A DNA stretch of 64,000 nucleotides from contig WHVD01000095.1 in assembly GCA_015178975.1 (NCBI GenBank), forward strand, positions 186,001 through 250,000, written 5' to 3'. The translations under genes and the position numbers were made by a program. Positions 21,209-32,859 of the stretch are shown here, piece after piece (position 1 is the stretch's first letter; every line of letters starts with the position of its first letter). Below the pieces are notes generated by a model. The model did no database searches and was not told the origin of the DNA. It worked only from the letters and a program-made list of their open reading frames with translations. The DNA is from Hysterangium stoloniferum. Its lineage: Eukaryota; Basidiomycota; Agaricomycetes; Hysterangiales; Hysterangiaceae.

Positions 21209-22700
21209 ATGGATATTGAGAAGTTACATCAAGATATTCTATCGGCAATTCCGCTAGACCTGATAACTAAAGCTCACCTTGACAATCCCATGGACCCCGA
21301 TCAATCCTGGTGGTCTCTTGATCAGCATGGTTTCATTAGACTTGATGAAAGGATCTATGTACCAGACTCCAATGGCCTCCGTCTCAGGATCCTTCAATAC
21401 AAACATGATCATCCACTTTCAGGACATTTCGGGTACAGCAAAACTCTATCATTAATAAGAAGAGAATACACTTGCCCTGGACTCCATGGATTCGTTAAGC
21501 ACTATTGTAAATCTTGCACTACTTGTCCCCACTCGAAATCCCAGCGACACAAGCCATACGGCCTTTTGAAACAACTCCTGGTACTGGAACACCTGTGGAA
21601 TTCGATCTCTATGGATTTCATTGAACACCTACCAGACTCCAAAGGCTTTTCCACCATTCTAATCATTGTTGACAGATTCTCAAAACAAGGTATATTTATC
21701 CCTACACATGATACAATTATGTCTGTGCAGTTAGCAGAACTTTTTATTATCCACGTATTTTCCAAGCACAGAGTTCCATCCCACATAACTTCTGATTGAG
21801 GATCAGAGTTCGTGTCTCACTTCTTTAGATCCCTCAGGAAATCCTTGGACATGAAGTTACATTTCACATCCAGACACCACCCGGAAGGTGACAGACAAAC
21901 CGAATGCGTCAACCAGACATTGGAACAATATCTCTGCATATATTGCAACTACCAACAGGACAATTGGAAATCTTTGTTACCACTTGCAGAGTTTGCTTAC
22001 AACAATGCACCTTCGGCCACTACTGGCATTTCCCCATTCTTTGCAAATAAAGGATCTAATCCAAATATTACAGTACATCCAGAACAAAATCTCACCTCTG
22101 CTTGTGCTCAAGAGTTCACCATGGACCTCCATGAGCTCCACGAGGAACTCCAGACTGCAATAAAGTCTGCCCAAGAGCAATACCAACTTTCAGCAGACAA
22201 ACACTGGATCCCACCACCCAACTTCAAGATTGGTGACTGTGTTTTTGTCAAAGCTCAATTCTTTAGGACTACCCATCCATCAAAAAAGCTTGCTGAAAAA
22301 TATTTAGGTCCTTTTGAAATTATCGCACAAGTAGGTTCAGTTTCTTGGACCCTATGGCTTCCAGATAGCATGTGCACAGTACACCCGGTATTTCATGTTT
22401 CTATGTTAGAACCTTGTACTGCTAACACTATCCCGGATCGCGTGCAATCTCCGCCTCCTCTGGTCATTATTGACAGAGAACCCGAGTTTGAAATCTCAGA
22501 AATTTTAGATTCAAAAATTGACAAGTGTCGATGCACTTGTAAACTGCTTTACTTGGTCAAGTGTGGTGGGTTACGAGGGCACCGATGAAGAAACCTCATG
22601 GATTTTGGCCACAGAACTCGGTAATGCCACGGATCTTGTTACTGACTTTCATACAGCTTACCCACTCAAACCCGGACCACTATCATCTCTCTGACTGCAC
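21209..22700 (+). pseudogene. Ty3/gypsy integrase with chromodomain (G1)
   Basis: The HHCC zinc-binding region is at HDHPLSGHFGY...YCKSCTTCPHSK. The DDE core follows: [20 protein letters not shown], then SD*GSEF (TGA 21797-21799), HHPEGDRQTECVNQTLEQYL and AEFAYNNAPSATTGISPFFA. The C-terminal GPFEIIAQ and VHPVFHVSMLEP blocks lead to a chromodomain (EFEISEILDSKID...LLYLVK). A frameshift near 22565 throws the end of the chromodomain out of frame; it resumes as GTDEETSWILATEL. Such chromodomain integrases usually target histone-marked chromatin. Confidence 0.9.
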
Positions 22701-22874
22701 TCTGTGGACCCCATGTTACGTTTGGACTCATTTTCATTATTCCCTGTCACCCTATGTCTCTCTTTGCTTTTACAGGTTCTGACATGTTTTTCAAGTCTTA
22801 AGCAGATTCCCCATTGACTTTGATTCTTATATTTTACGCTTTACTTTCATGTTCAAAAATCATTATGAAGTTTA

Positions 22875-23846
22875 TTATTCATCTATGTTTATGGGGCTGT
22901 CCTTTTTCCCCACCTCATTCATCTCCTCAGGGAGCTCTGCTATCTCTGTGGGAACCCTGTCCTCATCTGAACTGGCCTCCTCGGAACTCCCAGCCTCCGG
23001 CTTCTCATAGATAAAGCCAGCGTACTCCACTAGGAACTTGTAATGTTCCGAGCAGAGCCCATGGAGATTGTTTGCCATGATAACACTTACCTTGTTGCTC
23101 TTCTGGAGCAACTCGTTCTGGGCTTCAATGCCCTCAGTGATCCGTCCCAAGGCCTCTTCCAAAGCGGAATACCTGTCTGACCCGCTAATGTGCCGCACCC
23201 CAGATCCCATGGGTTGCTTGTGGACAAGCGAGCACCTCACCTTGAGGTGTGTGCACTGGTAGCACCCAGTCCCACCCGGACTTTTGATTGCACTCTGTGT
23301 TCTGGTCATTGCAACTGGAACACTGTGGATCATTCCACATCGGTAGACAGACTGGTGCTCCCTTCTTTGCCTTCTATTGATATGGTTAGTTTTCTGGATA
23401 TTCCACAGACCTGAGACTTACCTTTTGGGGGCTCTCTGGCTCCCCCTCAGACTCTGACTCCACCTCTGTCACTTTGCACTGAAAAACACAAGTCAGTAAA
23501 ATTCGACAAGCTGAAATTTGGGACTTACCTTTCCCGTGACAATCATGGCTCTCTCCACGGCCACCCAGGCTTTCTCCGTAGCTACCTGGGCTTTTTCCGC
23601 AGCCACCTGCACAGCCTCCTCCTCATCCTTCTTCCTCTGCCTCTCCACCTCTGCCTCTGTGGCCAATGCCACTTGGTACTCTCTATCCAAGGCCTCCTCA
23701 ACCTCCCTCACCTCCTTCTCTGCTTCTTCCCGTTGATGTCATTGTTCCTCTCGCTGTGCCAAAATTTGCACCGCACTGAGAGGCACGTGATATGGAGAGC
23801 CTGTGGAGGTTGGCATTGGCCTATGCGGTGTTGGCTTTGGACCCAT
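22875..23846 (-). pseudogene. Gypsy-borne antisense gene: coiled coil plus Zn2Cys6-like cluster (copy 2, in G1)
   Basis: Three exons on the minus strand: 23846-23529, 23478-23422 (19 codons) and 23373-22875, with introns of 50 and 48 nt, both GTAAGT...AG. Exon 1 starts MGPKPTPHRP and forms a coiled coil (EVEEALDREYQVALATEAEV...). Exon 3 has CSSCNDQNTEC, then nine residues, then CYQCTHLKVRC, which gives C-X2-C-X6-C-X9-C-X2-C-X6-C once a one-base deletion near 23275 is allowed for. It ends in an acidic tail (SSEEASSDEDRVP) and SPINIDE. A TGA interrupts exon 1 near 23740. It lies between the pol end and the polypurine tract of the same element, facing pol. Confidence 0.78.
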
Positions 23847-23894
23847 AAGTCGATGATGGGGGTAATAAAAAAGAAGAAATTTTATTTTTTCAAA

Positions 23895-23912
23895 ATTTTA
23901 TATAGGCTCGTC
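23895..23912 (-). promoter_or_regulatory. TATA box of the antisense gene (copy 2)
   Basis: On the minus strand GAGCCTATATAAAATTTTG lies about 55 bp upstream of the ATG at 23846. It is nearly identical to the 4377-4390 site of copy 1. Confidence 0.5.
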
Positions 23913-24040
23913 ACGTCTGAACCTTACCTTCCAGATCACATGACTCTTTGACGCATACGTGTAACCGACATGACCTTTGACACATGTGTGTAGCCGACAA
24001 GAACCTTATCAAGGTCTAGAGCCTCTTTGGGACTTTGGCA

Positions 24041-24117
24041 TAAAGGGAGGGTACTGTTATGAGTGGAAATCCCGCCAGACTCCAGGCACTAACTTATATG
24101 CACCCTGTGATGTATTA
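24041..24117 (+). repeat. Polypurine tract and 3' LTR start of gypsy G1 (truncated LTR-A)
   Basis: AAAGGGAGGGTAC is followed at 24055 by TGTTATGAGTGGAAATCCC, the LTR-A end in element orientation. The match is lost after about 60 bp (near GCACCCTGTGATG). G1 therefore has no complete LTR on either side in this window. Confidence 0.7.
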
Positions 24118-24689
24118 GCCTTATTTTAATACTATCTTCTGAAAAAGGAGTCCAGTGCTCTATCAAAATGTGCAAATACTCAATTCACTGCAAGGTAAAA
24201 TAATTTAAGTATTTGATATTAATCAGTGGCAGCCTAAATAGACTTAGAACCCCTGAAGTCAAGAGTTTACTTGAATATATGCACCCAACTTCGCAAAGAA
24301 GGTTTTGAGAGCTGCTTTTGCAAGCTGTTCTTTTTCTGTGAAAATATGTACTTAAAATATGAATAACAATTCACTGATTCAGAATCTAGATTCAACTTCG
24401 ATTCTAGCTAGTTTATATATATTTTATACTATTTATCAAACAGTAAAAATATTTATAAACAGGTCAAAAGATTAGATATAGAATAAAATGCTATTTGGCT
24501 AATATATGCTTTATTTACACTACTAACCTACAGGGTCTACTGTGATACTAACTTATCAGGATCTTAATGTAGTCTTAAGGATTCTGCAAGAATATTCTCA
24601 GTATTTATTTATGCCAAAAACCAGGTAGAAATTAGAAATGTATTCCTAATTTCAAACAATGATAACCAAAATTGTTATTACTTTAATTG
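24118..24689. other. AT-rich stretch without gene
   Basis: No open frame or repeat recognised; many stops in all frames. Confidence 0.45.
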
Positions 24690-24940
24690 ATAGCCAACAA
24701 CTCAAATAGAGGTGGCAACAGGTTCCAACAACTCTGATAGAGGTGGAAAAGCAATAAAGGATAGCCAGCTACTCACCTAAGAGGTGGCAAAGGTCAACAA
24801 CTCAGATTGAGGTGACAGGGGGAACAACAGATCAGTCAACAGCTCAGATTGAGGTGACAAGGGATCTGATTGGGCCAACAACTCTGATAGAGGTGGCAAG
24901 GGTTTCCAACAGCTCTGATAGAGGTGGAATTAGATGTCCA
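24690..24940. repeat. Minisatellite with about 30-36-bp units
   Basis: Units like CAACAACTCTGATAGAGGTG recur seven or eight times with substitutions and small gaps. The copia element at 24944 lies at its right edge, after CCAACT. Confidence 0.7.
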
Positions 24941-24943
24941 ACT

Positions 24944-25223
24944 TGTTGGAATAATAGCATTGACTGTTTAGAAGACAGGGGGAGAATGCCGACTCGGCAA
25001 TGCGTTGCCGAGGCAGTATATATATAGTTAACAAGAAGTTTTCACCGCCTTAGTTGCTCACCTAACGGTCCCAACTAAGGCGTAAGTAGTGACACTATAA
25101 TTATCACGATATACCTAACTAATCTACACGTAGTCATATATTATAGGTAGTTAGCTTAGTTGCTCACCTAATGGTCCCAACTAAGGCTCATATATTATAG
25201 TATTTACCCTGTTTATTTCTACA
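24944..25223 (+). repeat. 5' LTR of copia C2
   Basis: It runs from TGTTGGAATAATAG to TTTCTACA, 280 bp. TATATATATAG near 25017 may be its TATA box. Two copies of TTAGTTGCTCACCTAA are found inside (about 25051 and 25158). Confidence 0.85.
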
Positions 25224-25235
25224 GGTTATGGGCCC
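25224..25235 (+). other. Primer binding site for half-tRNA-iMet, overlapping the gag start codon
   Basis: GGTTATGGGCCC directly follows the LTR. As I recall, this is the complement of the anticodon stem-loop of eukaryotic initiator tRNA-Met and is the primer type of Drosophila copia and Ty5. The ATG at 25228 lies inside the site, so primer binding and translation start share the same bases. Confidence 0.7.
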
Positions 25236-26442
25236 TTCCAGTCAAACTGATGCTACATTACTCCCCACAAGTCAAACCCTGCCCCTACCAAAGCTAGATG
25301 CTGATGGGTCAGGGCCAAACTGGGTCTTATATAAGGCACGAATCATATCAGCATTGACATACCGGAAGCTTATCCGTTACATCGATGGCCGAGCACAGAA
25401 GCCTAACCCACCTGGCGCCAATGCATCAAGCAACATCAAAGAGAAGTTCAAAGATGACCTCAAAACATGGGAGATCGGGAATGAACATGCTTGCTCTATA
25501 TTGTTGAGCACATTACCTGAAACATACCAGATTGATGTGATTGGCCTAGAAACAACAGCAGAAACCTGGAAGATGATCAGCTCCAAGTTCGACGATCAAT
25601 CTGAAATGGTCCAAGTGGATATACTCCAGCAAATCAATCAAACTCGATGTTCCGAAGATGCTGATCCCCATGAGACCATCCAGACACTACAAACCCTGAG
25701 AGCAAAATATGCATCAGCAGGTGGATGCCTGGAACCCTCCCAATACACTGCAATGATCCTCAGTGCCATGCCAGACAAATATCGACCACTGCTGCATGCA
25801 CTCATTGCCACTACTCATGTTAATAAACAGCCCCTTAACCCAAATGACCTCATATCACACATCACTGAAGCTGCCAAACATGACTTTGCCCAGACACAGG
25901 CAAGGAAAGATGATGCTGCACTAGCAGCCAGAATGACCAGCAACCGCAGTGGGAACTGCAGTACCGACAATGGGACTAACCCATGGAGAGAGGGGAAATG
26001 CAACAACTGTGGTAAAGAGGGTCATTGGCAAGAAGACTGTTGGTGTAAAGGCGGCAGCAAAGAGGGCCAACGACCAAGACAGTATGGTGGACGATGTGGA
26101 AAAAGGAATCAGGATGAGAATGCAAAAGCAGCGAATGATGCACCGAACACAGATGAGCATGCCTCCACTAATTTCGCACTTGTTGCATCTGATGTCAAAG
26201 AGTTGGGACGCATACTCAATTCTGGTGCAAGCAGCCACTTCGATCCAACCCACGAGAACTTCACAAACTTCTGCACCATTTCACTGCATCCAATAAAGGC
26301 AGCCAATGGATGCACTTTTCATGCTACAGGCCAAGGTGATGTCACATTCGTTATACACAATGGTCAAAATGATCATAAGATAACACTGAAGGACACACTA
26401 TATGCACCAACCATGCCCACCCCTTTGATATCCATCAGCTGA
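25228..26442 (+). pseudogene. Copia C2 Gag and protease
   Basis: Gag starts MGPSSQTDATLLP. The UBN2-like capsid region contains WVLYKARIISALTYRKLI and ILSAMPDKYRPLLHAL. The zinc knuckle CNNCGKEGHWQEDC is near 26000. The protease follows at 26218 with NSGASSHF instead of DSGASSHF, so the catalytic Asp is Asn. TGA 26440-26442 ends the frame at the usual LISIS-x-IAKSGY point, where a Trp or Arg codon would continue it. Confidence 0.9.
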
Positions 26443-28038
26443 ATTGCAAAATCTGGTTACAAACTGACATTCGGAAAAGATGGTGCTCAACTAGCCTATC
26501 CAAATGGATGTGAAGTGTTCAAAGTCCCAGAAAAAAATGGCCTTTATATTATCACACCAAAACACAATACTCGACTGACTAGTCATACAGAACATGCCAG
26601 TGTTGCACTCACACCAGGTCAACTACACCGATATCTCAGCCACATCCACCCACCAACTGCACTATGAATTGTCAAGAACAAAATCGTTGATGGCATTGAA
26701 CTAGCTGCAGGAGAGGATGTAACCTTTTGCAAGGCATGTGTGAAAGCGAAGCACACATGCACTGGCTTCCCAAAAGAACGTGAAGGCAAATGCAAGACTG
26801 AATATGGAGCACTCACCTACTCAGATGTATGGGGACCTGCAAGAGTACAGACCAGAGGTGGAGTGAGATGGTACATTGCACTTACAGATGACTATAGCCA
26901 TGAAACACACACTTTCCTGATGGCGACAAAGGACCAAGCCCTCGAAAAATACAAGGTGTATGAGGCCTGGGTACTTACGCAACATGGAAAGAAAGCTAAG
27001 ATTTTCCAAACAGACAATGGGGCGAATTTGTCAACGGTGAATTCAAAAGATACCTACAGAGCCAGGGCACTGAATACCGCCTTACAGTTCATGATTCACC
27101 ACAACAAAATGGCGTAGCAGAGAGATTGAACTGAACACTAATCGAACACACCTGTGCAATGATTTTCACAGCACAGCTACCTGGATCCCTATGGGGCGAA
27201 GCAGTAATGCATGCAACCTGGCTAAAGAACCATGTATCAACATGCGCCCTAATCAATAAAACACCCTTTGAAGCTGTAACAAACAAAAAGCCAAACCTTG
27301 CAAATATATGAGAATTCGGGTGTGCAGTCTATGTACGAGTCAACACATCATCAAAACTCGATGCTAAATCCATCAAATGCAAATGGGTAGGTTTTGACAG
27401 CCACAGCCTCGGCCAACGTGTATATTGGCCAGAGAGTGGTCATATCAGTGTCAAATGCAACTTGCATTTTCCACCCGAGACTAGTGACACTGTCCAGTCT
27501 GAGGGGGAGACTATGACCAAAGACAAGGACAGTATCGCAAGACCCCCCACAGACAATGAATCAGCCAGTGACACATCTAGAACCAGCAATGACGCACCTG
27601 GCACAAATCCCAAACCAAACACAGTCACAACAGACCCACTCCACAACTTCAAACCAGAACCAGCATCAGCCCCTCCACTCAGTCGAGGCCACCGAATCAC
27701 GAAACCCTCAGCCTATGTACAACAGATTCGTGAGGGCGAAGGATCTCACACAGGACTGAATAATAGTCCAACATTCCCTGTGGGCCTCCAAACATCGAAG
27801 GAAGTGAACACATACAAAGAGACAGGTGCAATCGCAAAAGAAAGGCTCACTGCAGACACCAATAACAATGTCAAATATGCCATGCTGGCATCATCGCCAA
27901 ATGATCCAATGAATTTTGAGGAAGCAGCATATGGCCCTCAAAAGGACATCTGGATCCCAGCCATGTTAGAGGAGCTAGAAAGAATGCGGGCCAATGGAAC
28001 ATGAACATTAGTAAAGCCACCTCTGAATGCAAACATAG
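26443..28038 (+). pseudogene. Copia C2 integrase and linker
   Basis: GAG-pre-integrase (HRYLSHIHPP, FCKACVKAKHTC) leads to the integrase core (YSDVWGPARVQTRGG, ALTDDYSHETHTFLM, IFQTDNG). A lost G in the run at 27018 shifts the frame; the new frame reads EFVNGEFKRYL and DSPQQNGVAERLN. Three further stops are present (26665, 27133, 27309 areas). The integrase tail VGFDSHSLGQRVYWPE leads to an acidic linker (27480-27900) with SRGHRITKPS, up to NIVG, where MITE-1 is inserted. Confidence 0.88.
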
Positions 28039-28041
28039 TAG

Positions 28042-28717
28042 GGAGGATATCTGAAAACTATTAAGTATACCAAATTCTAATATACTCTAAAGGTCATTTA
28101 AACATCTGGGATGTGATTCAAACATAATTTGGTTTTTAAAACTTTCAAAGAGTTTTAAACTCTCTCATACATTACAAACTAAAGAATCTTTCCAGACACA
28201 AGTAGACAATAAAAAAAATTAGTAGTTTGAAACACTAATACTTTTAAAAAATAAATACCTTTAGATAGTCCATTTCATGCATATGTATATTATTGGCACC
28301 TCTAAATACATATGTATTACTTCAGAATGGATCTGTCAATCTGAACAGATTTCTACTTGATTCAACATACCCAGAATATATAGGGGGTTTTACTTGATAA
28401 AGACAGCTGTGGTATGAAAAATTTCCAATAATATTTTACATATTTTACATGGAAATAACTACATTACAACTTTTAAAAAAACAAAGTACTAATAAAAGTA
28501 TTAGTAGGCATCTGTAAAAGGAAGGAAATTATATACAATGGAATTTGTTAAATAACTATGGGTTGTATAAGATGTAATATAAAGAACTATTTCTGATGGT
28601 TGTTTTTTGATGATATAATTGTTTCAGAATAGATATCACTATTTAAAGATGGAGTTTTGTAAAAATAAGACTTTTATTAGTAAATATTTGAGATTATAGT
28701 AATTATAAACACCCTCC
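28042..28717 (+). mobile_element. MITE-1 copy c, complete (676 bp), target duplication TAG
   Basis: The termini are GGAGGATATCTGAAAAC and, at the other end in reverse complement, GGAGGGTGTTTATAATTAC. TAG is repeated at 28039-28041 and 28718-28720. Removing the insert and one TAG rejoins the copia frame as NIVGSRWTYVMKCDAENN, proving the boundaries. The GGAGG-x-T-x-TTT ends and 3-bp TNA/TAG target suggest a PIF/Harbinger (Tourist-like) MITE; that class call is an inference. It has no coding capacity. Confidence 0.93.
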
Positions 28718-28720
28718 TAG

Positions 28721-29574
28721 GCAGTCGATGGACTTACGTGATGAAATGTGATGCAGAGAATAACCCTAGCAAGGCAAAGGCCCAACTTGTAGCACAAGGA
28801 TTCTCTCAAGTCCCTGGTGTCGATTTCAATGAAACATTTGTACCAACAGCCAACCCAGAGTCAATACGCCTCATTCTCGCACTCGCAAACCGCAATGGAT
28901 GGACCATACACCAAGCTGACTACAAGAACACCTACCTCAATGCAAAGCTAGAAGAAATAATCTTCATGAAACAACCACCGGGATTCGTGAAACCCAGCGA
29001 AGAGGATCTAGCATGCCTATTACTCAAGGCAATTTATGGACTGAAACAGGCAGGGTGGGAGTGGTACAAGGAGCTACACACTCTATTCACAAGACTTGGA
29101 TTCACAAGATCAGCTTATGATTATGCCGTATTCTTCAAAATCGAAAATGGTGAAATTTTCATTGTAGCAACACATGTAGATGACCTGACACTAGTGACGA
29201 GCTCCGAAAACGCCATGATGAATCTCAAACAACAACTGGGAGCCTGCTTTGAACTTGTTGATCTAGGTCCAATACACTGTTTACTGGGGGTAAAGGTAGA
29301 GCGAAACGAGAATGTACACACCCTATCGTTATCCCAAAATGCCTATATCCAAAAAATGTTGGACCACTTCAACCTCAACAATGCTCACCCTGTCTCCACA
29401 CCACTCAAGCCTGGAACTCAATTCACAAGCAATCAGTCACCTAGTACCAATGGAGAACGAGATGATATGAAGGACGTACCATACAAACAATTAGTCGGGG
29501 TCTCTCCTATACATAGCAAGAATGACATGCCCCGATATATCATTTGCTGTAGGAATATTATCACGATTCATTGA
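28721..29574 (+). pseudogene. Copia C2 reverse transcriptase
   Basis: The frame has WTYVMKCDAENN, AQLVAQGFSQVPGVDFNETF, HQADYKNTYLNAKL, PPGFVKPSEED and AIYGLKQAGWEWYKEL. The catalytic box is HVDDLTLV, so both Asp residues are present. It then runs LGPIHCLLGVKVE and PVSTPLKPG. A frameshift near 29500 leads to a stop at 29572-29574. Confidence 0.92.
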
Positions 29575-30136
29575 CAACCCCAGATGCACCCACTGGGAAG
29601 CAGGAAAGTGAGTTCTGAGATACCTAAAAGGAACACAAAACATCAGGCTTATATACGGATTACGCACTAATGGCCTTGTGGGTTATACTGATGCCAATTG
29701 GGCATCACAGGACCACCGGCACTCCACTTCGGGCTATATGTACCTCATATATGGTGGCACAATATCCTGGAGTTCGAAAGAGCAACCTGTGGTCACATTG
29801 TCATCGACCGAATCTGAGTTTATAGCATCAATGCATGCTGCAAAGGAAGTCATTTGGCTTTGTTCTATCATTGGCGAACTTGCCCGCCCACTCAAAATGC
29901 CCACAACGCTCTATTGCGACAACCAAAGTGCTATCACACTTTCACGTGATGGTGTTTACCACACCCATTCAAAACATATCGACATTCTTCCATTTCATCC
30001 GCGACACTGTAACACAGGGGAAGATCAAGCTGGTTTACTGCCCAACCAACGAAATGGTAGCCGATATACCCACCAAGGCCCTCACACATCCCAAGCACAC
30101 ATACCATACATCAAATGCCGGAATACACGCTCACGT
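29575..30136 (+). pseudogene. Copia C2 RNase H
   Basis: GYTDANWASQDHRHSTSGYM, SWSSKEQPVVTLSSTESEF, YCDNQSAITLS and HSKHIDI are the copia RNase H motifs. A frameshift after HIDI separates the last part (FIRDTVTQGKIKLVYCPTNE), which ends at the usual tail shortly before the polypurine tract. Confidence 0.9.
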
Positions 30137-30138
30137 AT

Positions 30139-30403
30139 GAGGGGGAGTGTTGGAATAATAGCATCAACCATTTAGAAGACAGGGGGAGAATGCCGACTCG
30201 GCAATGCGTTGCCGAGGCAGTATATATATAGTTAACGAGAAGTTTTCACTGCCTTAGTTGCTCACCTAACGGTCCCAACTAAGGCGTAAGTAGTGACACT
30301 ATAATTATCACGATATACCTAACTAATCTACACGTAGTCATATATTATAGGTAGTTAGCTTAGTTGCTCACCTAACGGTCCCAACTAAGGCTCATATATT
30401 ATA
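30139..30403 (+). repeat. Polypurine tract and 3' LTR of copia C2
   Basis: GAGGGGGAG at 30139-30147 is followed by TGTTGGAATAATAGC. The LTR matches the 5' copy to CATATATTATA at 30403 and lacks the last ~20 bp (ending TTTCTACA in the 5' copy). Confidence 0.85.
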
Positions 30404-30728
30404 CCCTAACCAAGGGACTCGGTCTTTGTGGTTCGAGTCCTGAAGCTAACAGTACGTTAAGTAATGCTACTTGCTTAGTAGCTGAGACATCACCCTTGAC
30501 ACCTCTTGCTGTTCGACATTCTGAGTTGTTATGAGGTGGTGTCTGTTGGGTAAAGAGTGTCTATCTTCCTTGGTGCAATTGTGCCCACAAGTATACACAG
30601 AGCTTTGAACTAAAGAAATAGGGCTATACTCAAAGAGTATAGAACATAGAAATAAAATATAGAAAATAGTATCAAGTAATATGTGTATTATTCAATAGTC
30701 CAACCATAATATGTGCATACCCTTCACA
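30404..30728. repeat. LTR-C family fragment
   Basis: Diverged relative of 31055-31472 and 43275-43909. Shared marks are GCCCACAAGTATACACA and the end CATACCCTTCACA. The left end is missing. Its left edge coincides with the truncation of the copia 3' LTR. Confidence 0.55.
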
Positions 30729-30778
30729 GTTTCAATGGTTGAATTGACTGTCAACTGCAAGTAATTACTGTGGTCACC

Positions 30779-30960
30779 TGATTTATTTATTTTGATTTGA
30801 TGTATTTTATTTTGATTTATTGTATTGTATTTTGATTTATTGTATTTTATTTTGATTTATTGTATTTTATTTTGACTCATTGTATTTTAATTTAATTTAT
30901 TGTACTTTATTTCAATTTATTTTGTTTTATTTTAATTATTCTATGATTTTATTGTGATTT
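30779..30960. repeat. Minisatellite, 20-22-bp units
   Basis: TTTTGATTTATTGTATTTTA recurs about eight times with few changes. Confidence 0.8.
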
Positions 30961-31054
30961 TCCCAGAAATCCTAACAGACCTCCCAGGGATATGTAATCC
31001 TTCTCACTGGCTTTGAAATGCCTCCATGAAGGGCATGGGAAGTGTGTATGCAAG

Positions 31055-31472
31055 TGTGAAGAGTGGTATAAGTTCTGACCGTTCTATATACGAAGAAATG
31101 AGTAGAATGGGAAGATGGATGATTCGAGAAGGATGATTTGAGTGGAGGCCTCGACTGTTACAGTTCGAGGCCAGAAGTGTTAGATAGTTCAGATATTGCT
31201 ACCTATGTAGTAGCTGACACGTTACCCTGATCACTGCTTGTAGTAGACCTAGTTTATGTCTTATGAGTGGTGGTTCTTGGGTAAAAGTGTGTCTGAGTTT
31301 ATTTGATGCCAAGTGCACCCACAAGTATACACAATGCTTCAAACTAATGAAATGATGCAATATTCGAAGAATATAAAGGATAGGAAAAATATGAATAAAA
31401 TGTGTAAAATATAAATAAAATAAAAGGAGTGTTTTACCATAATGAAACTGTGGTAAAAGCATACTCCTCACA
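31055..31472. repeat. Solo LTR-C (418 bp), target duplication GCAAG
   Basis: It starts TGTGAAGAGTGG and ends TACTCCTCACA. GCAAG stands on both sides (31050-31054 and 31473-31477). No internal sequence is present. A third, longer member is at 43275-43909. Confidence 0.85.
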
Positions 31473-31529
31473 GCAAGGAGTGTGGGAAATATCTGCACGA
31501 AGGGTGTGGGAAATGAGTTGTGGGAAATC

Positions 31530-31870
31530 TGTTGGTGAGAGGCACAGGAAATTCTTCTGTGCCACTGGAAATGCTCCCACATGTGTCTAAAATAATTCTG
31601 CACAGGTGAAAATGCTCCCACACATGCATAAAATAATTCCATGCAAGTGAAAATGCTCCTGCACTGCATAAAGTACTTCTGCACAGTTGAAAATGCTGTG
31701 CATGTATAAAATAATTCTGTGCATGTATAGAATGCTTCCACGCATGCATAACATAATTCCATGTGGGAAAAAATGCTCCTGTGGCACAGCAATAATACAC
31801 CCACAGTGTGCCAAATACTCCCACAATCACATAATCACTTCTGTGGTGTCTGAAATGCCTCTGTGCTGAT
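31530..31870. repeat. Degenerate minisatellite, about 40-46-bp units
   Basis: Units like GTGAAAATGCTCCCACACATGCATAAAATAATTC recur about eight times with strong drift. The open frames here are by-products of the repeat. Confidence 0.65.
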
Positions 31871-32859
31871 ATAAGATGGGTGCCTGCTGGCACCAAATAA
31901 CTAAAAAAGGCAACATGGACCCACAACCCACCTAGCAAAATTTGTGTTGGTGGGTCTGTGGGCACTGCTTAGTCACTAATTGATCAGCATTGGTCAGGAT
32001 CTGCAAGCGAAGTGAGCAGCCTGTTTCCCACAGTGTGTATTTGTGAGCAAAGCGAGCCTTAGGTTTTCCATGCCCACAATGGCACACTGGTTACAGTCAC
32101 ACACATTGTCACATGTTGCCAGGCATGAGATGCCATTCAATGCACATTTGTGACATAATGCACTCAGTCACCAATGCACCTGGTCCCATGATGCACCATT
32201 CATGCACTTCATAATGAAATGCACTCCATTGTGCAATGTGCTGCCTCACTCACATTGCATGACTGAGCACATTATGTCACAAATGCACACATTCAAACAC
32301 AACATGCCACACCCATTTGTGTGCGTGCATGGGTGTTGCCAGACATGCCCTCACACTCATGTCACACAACTGGGTGTGTTATATGTGAGGGGTCCATTGT
32401 GTCTGTCAGTGCATGTTAGGGCATTAAAAAAAATTACAATAAATTTCAGAAGAATTAAAATAAATACCCAGAAAAGATACTATGTAAAATTATTGGAAAT
32501 GGAAGTCAATATGAAATATCTGTCATCTGCAAGCAAAGTGAGCAGCCTTTTTCCCATGGTCTGTATCTGCAAGTGCAGCAAGCCTTAGCTTTCCCACGAA
32601 AATTTAAAACTCCACCCACTGCTGCCATGCTGTCAGGCCATCCAATCACCACACCCACCTCTTCCAATCCAAGCTTCTTAAAAATACCCTCTGACCAGTG
32701 CTTCCATAGGACAATCAGAGGCTATATACATAATTAACACTTCTCTGACCCTTTTAATTGGCCCCATTGGCTTTGAGGTGTGTAACAACAAATTGTCTCA
32801 TTTTGAATTTTAACTGATTTATTTCTAATAAACCTTTGCTCTTTTTTGGTAGTTTGGTT
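31871..32859. other. Non-coding stretch with two copies of a GCGAAGTGAGC block
   Basis: A block of about 70 bp beginning CTGCAAGCGAAGTGAGCAGC occurs at 32003 and again, diverged, at 32526. The part between is rich in TGCAC/ATGCAC words. No gene recognised. Confidence 0.45.

Larger units (their letters stand above)
24944..30403 (+). mobile_element. Ty1/copia element C2 with both LTRs
   Basis: This is the most complete retrotransposon in the window: 5' LTR, tRNA primer site, gag, protease, integrase, RT, RNase H, polypurine tract and 3' LTR in the usual copia order. Without the inserted MITE-1 (676 bp) it would be about 4.8 kb. The two LTRs differ at only scattered positions by eye, pointing to fairly recent insertion. 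All of the pol blocks carry lesions. No target duplication is readable because the 3' LTR lacks its last ~20 bp. Confidence 0.92.

Noticed and set aside
30425-30445. GGTTCGAGTCC, resembling a tRNA B box
   Set aside because: The T stem does not pair and no A box or cloverleaf could be placed upstream; it lies in an LTR-C fragment.
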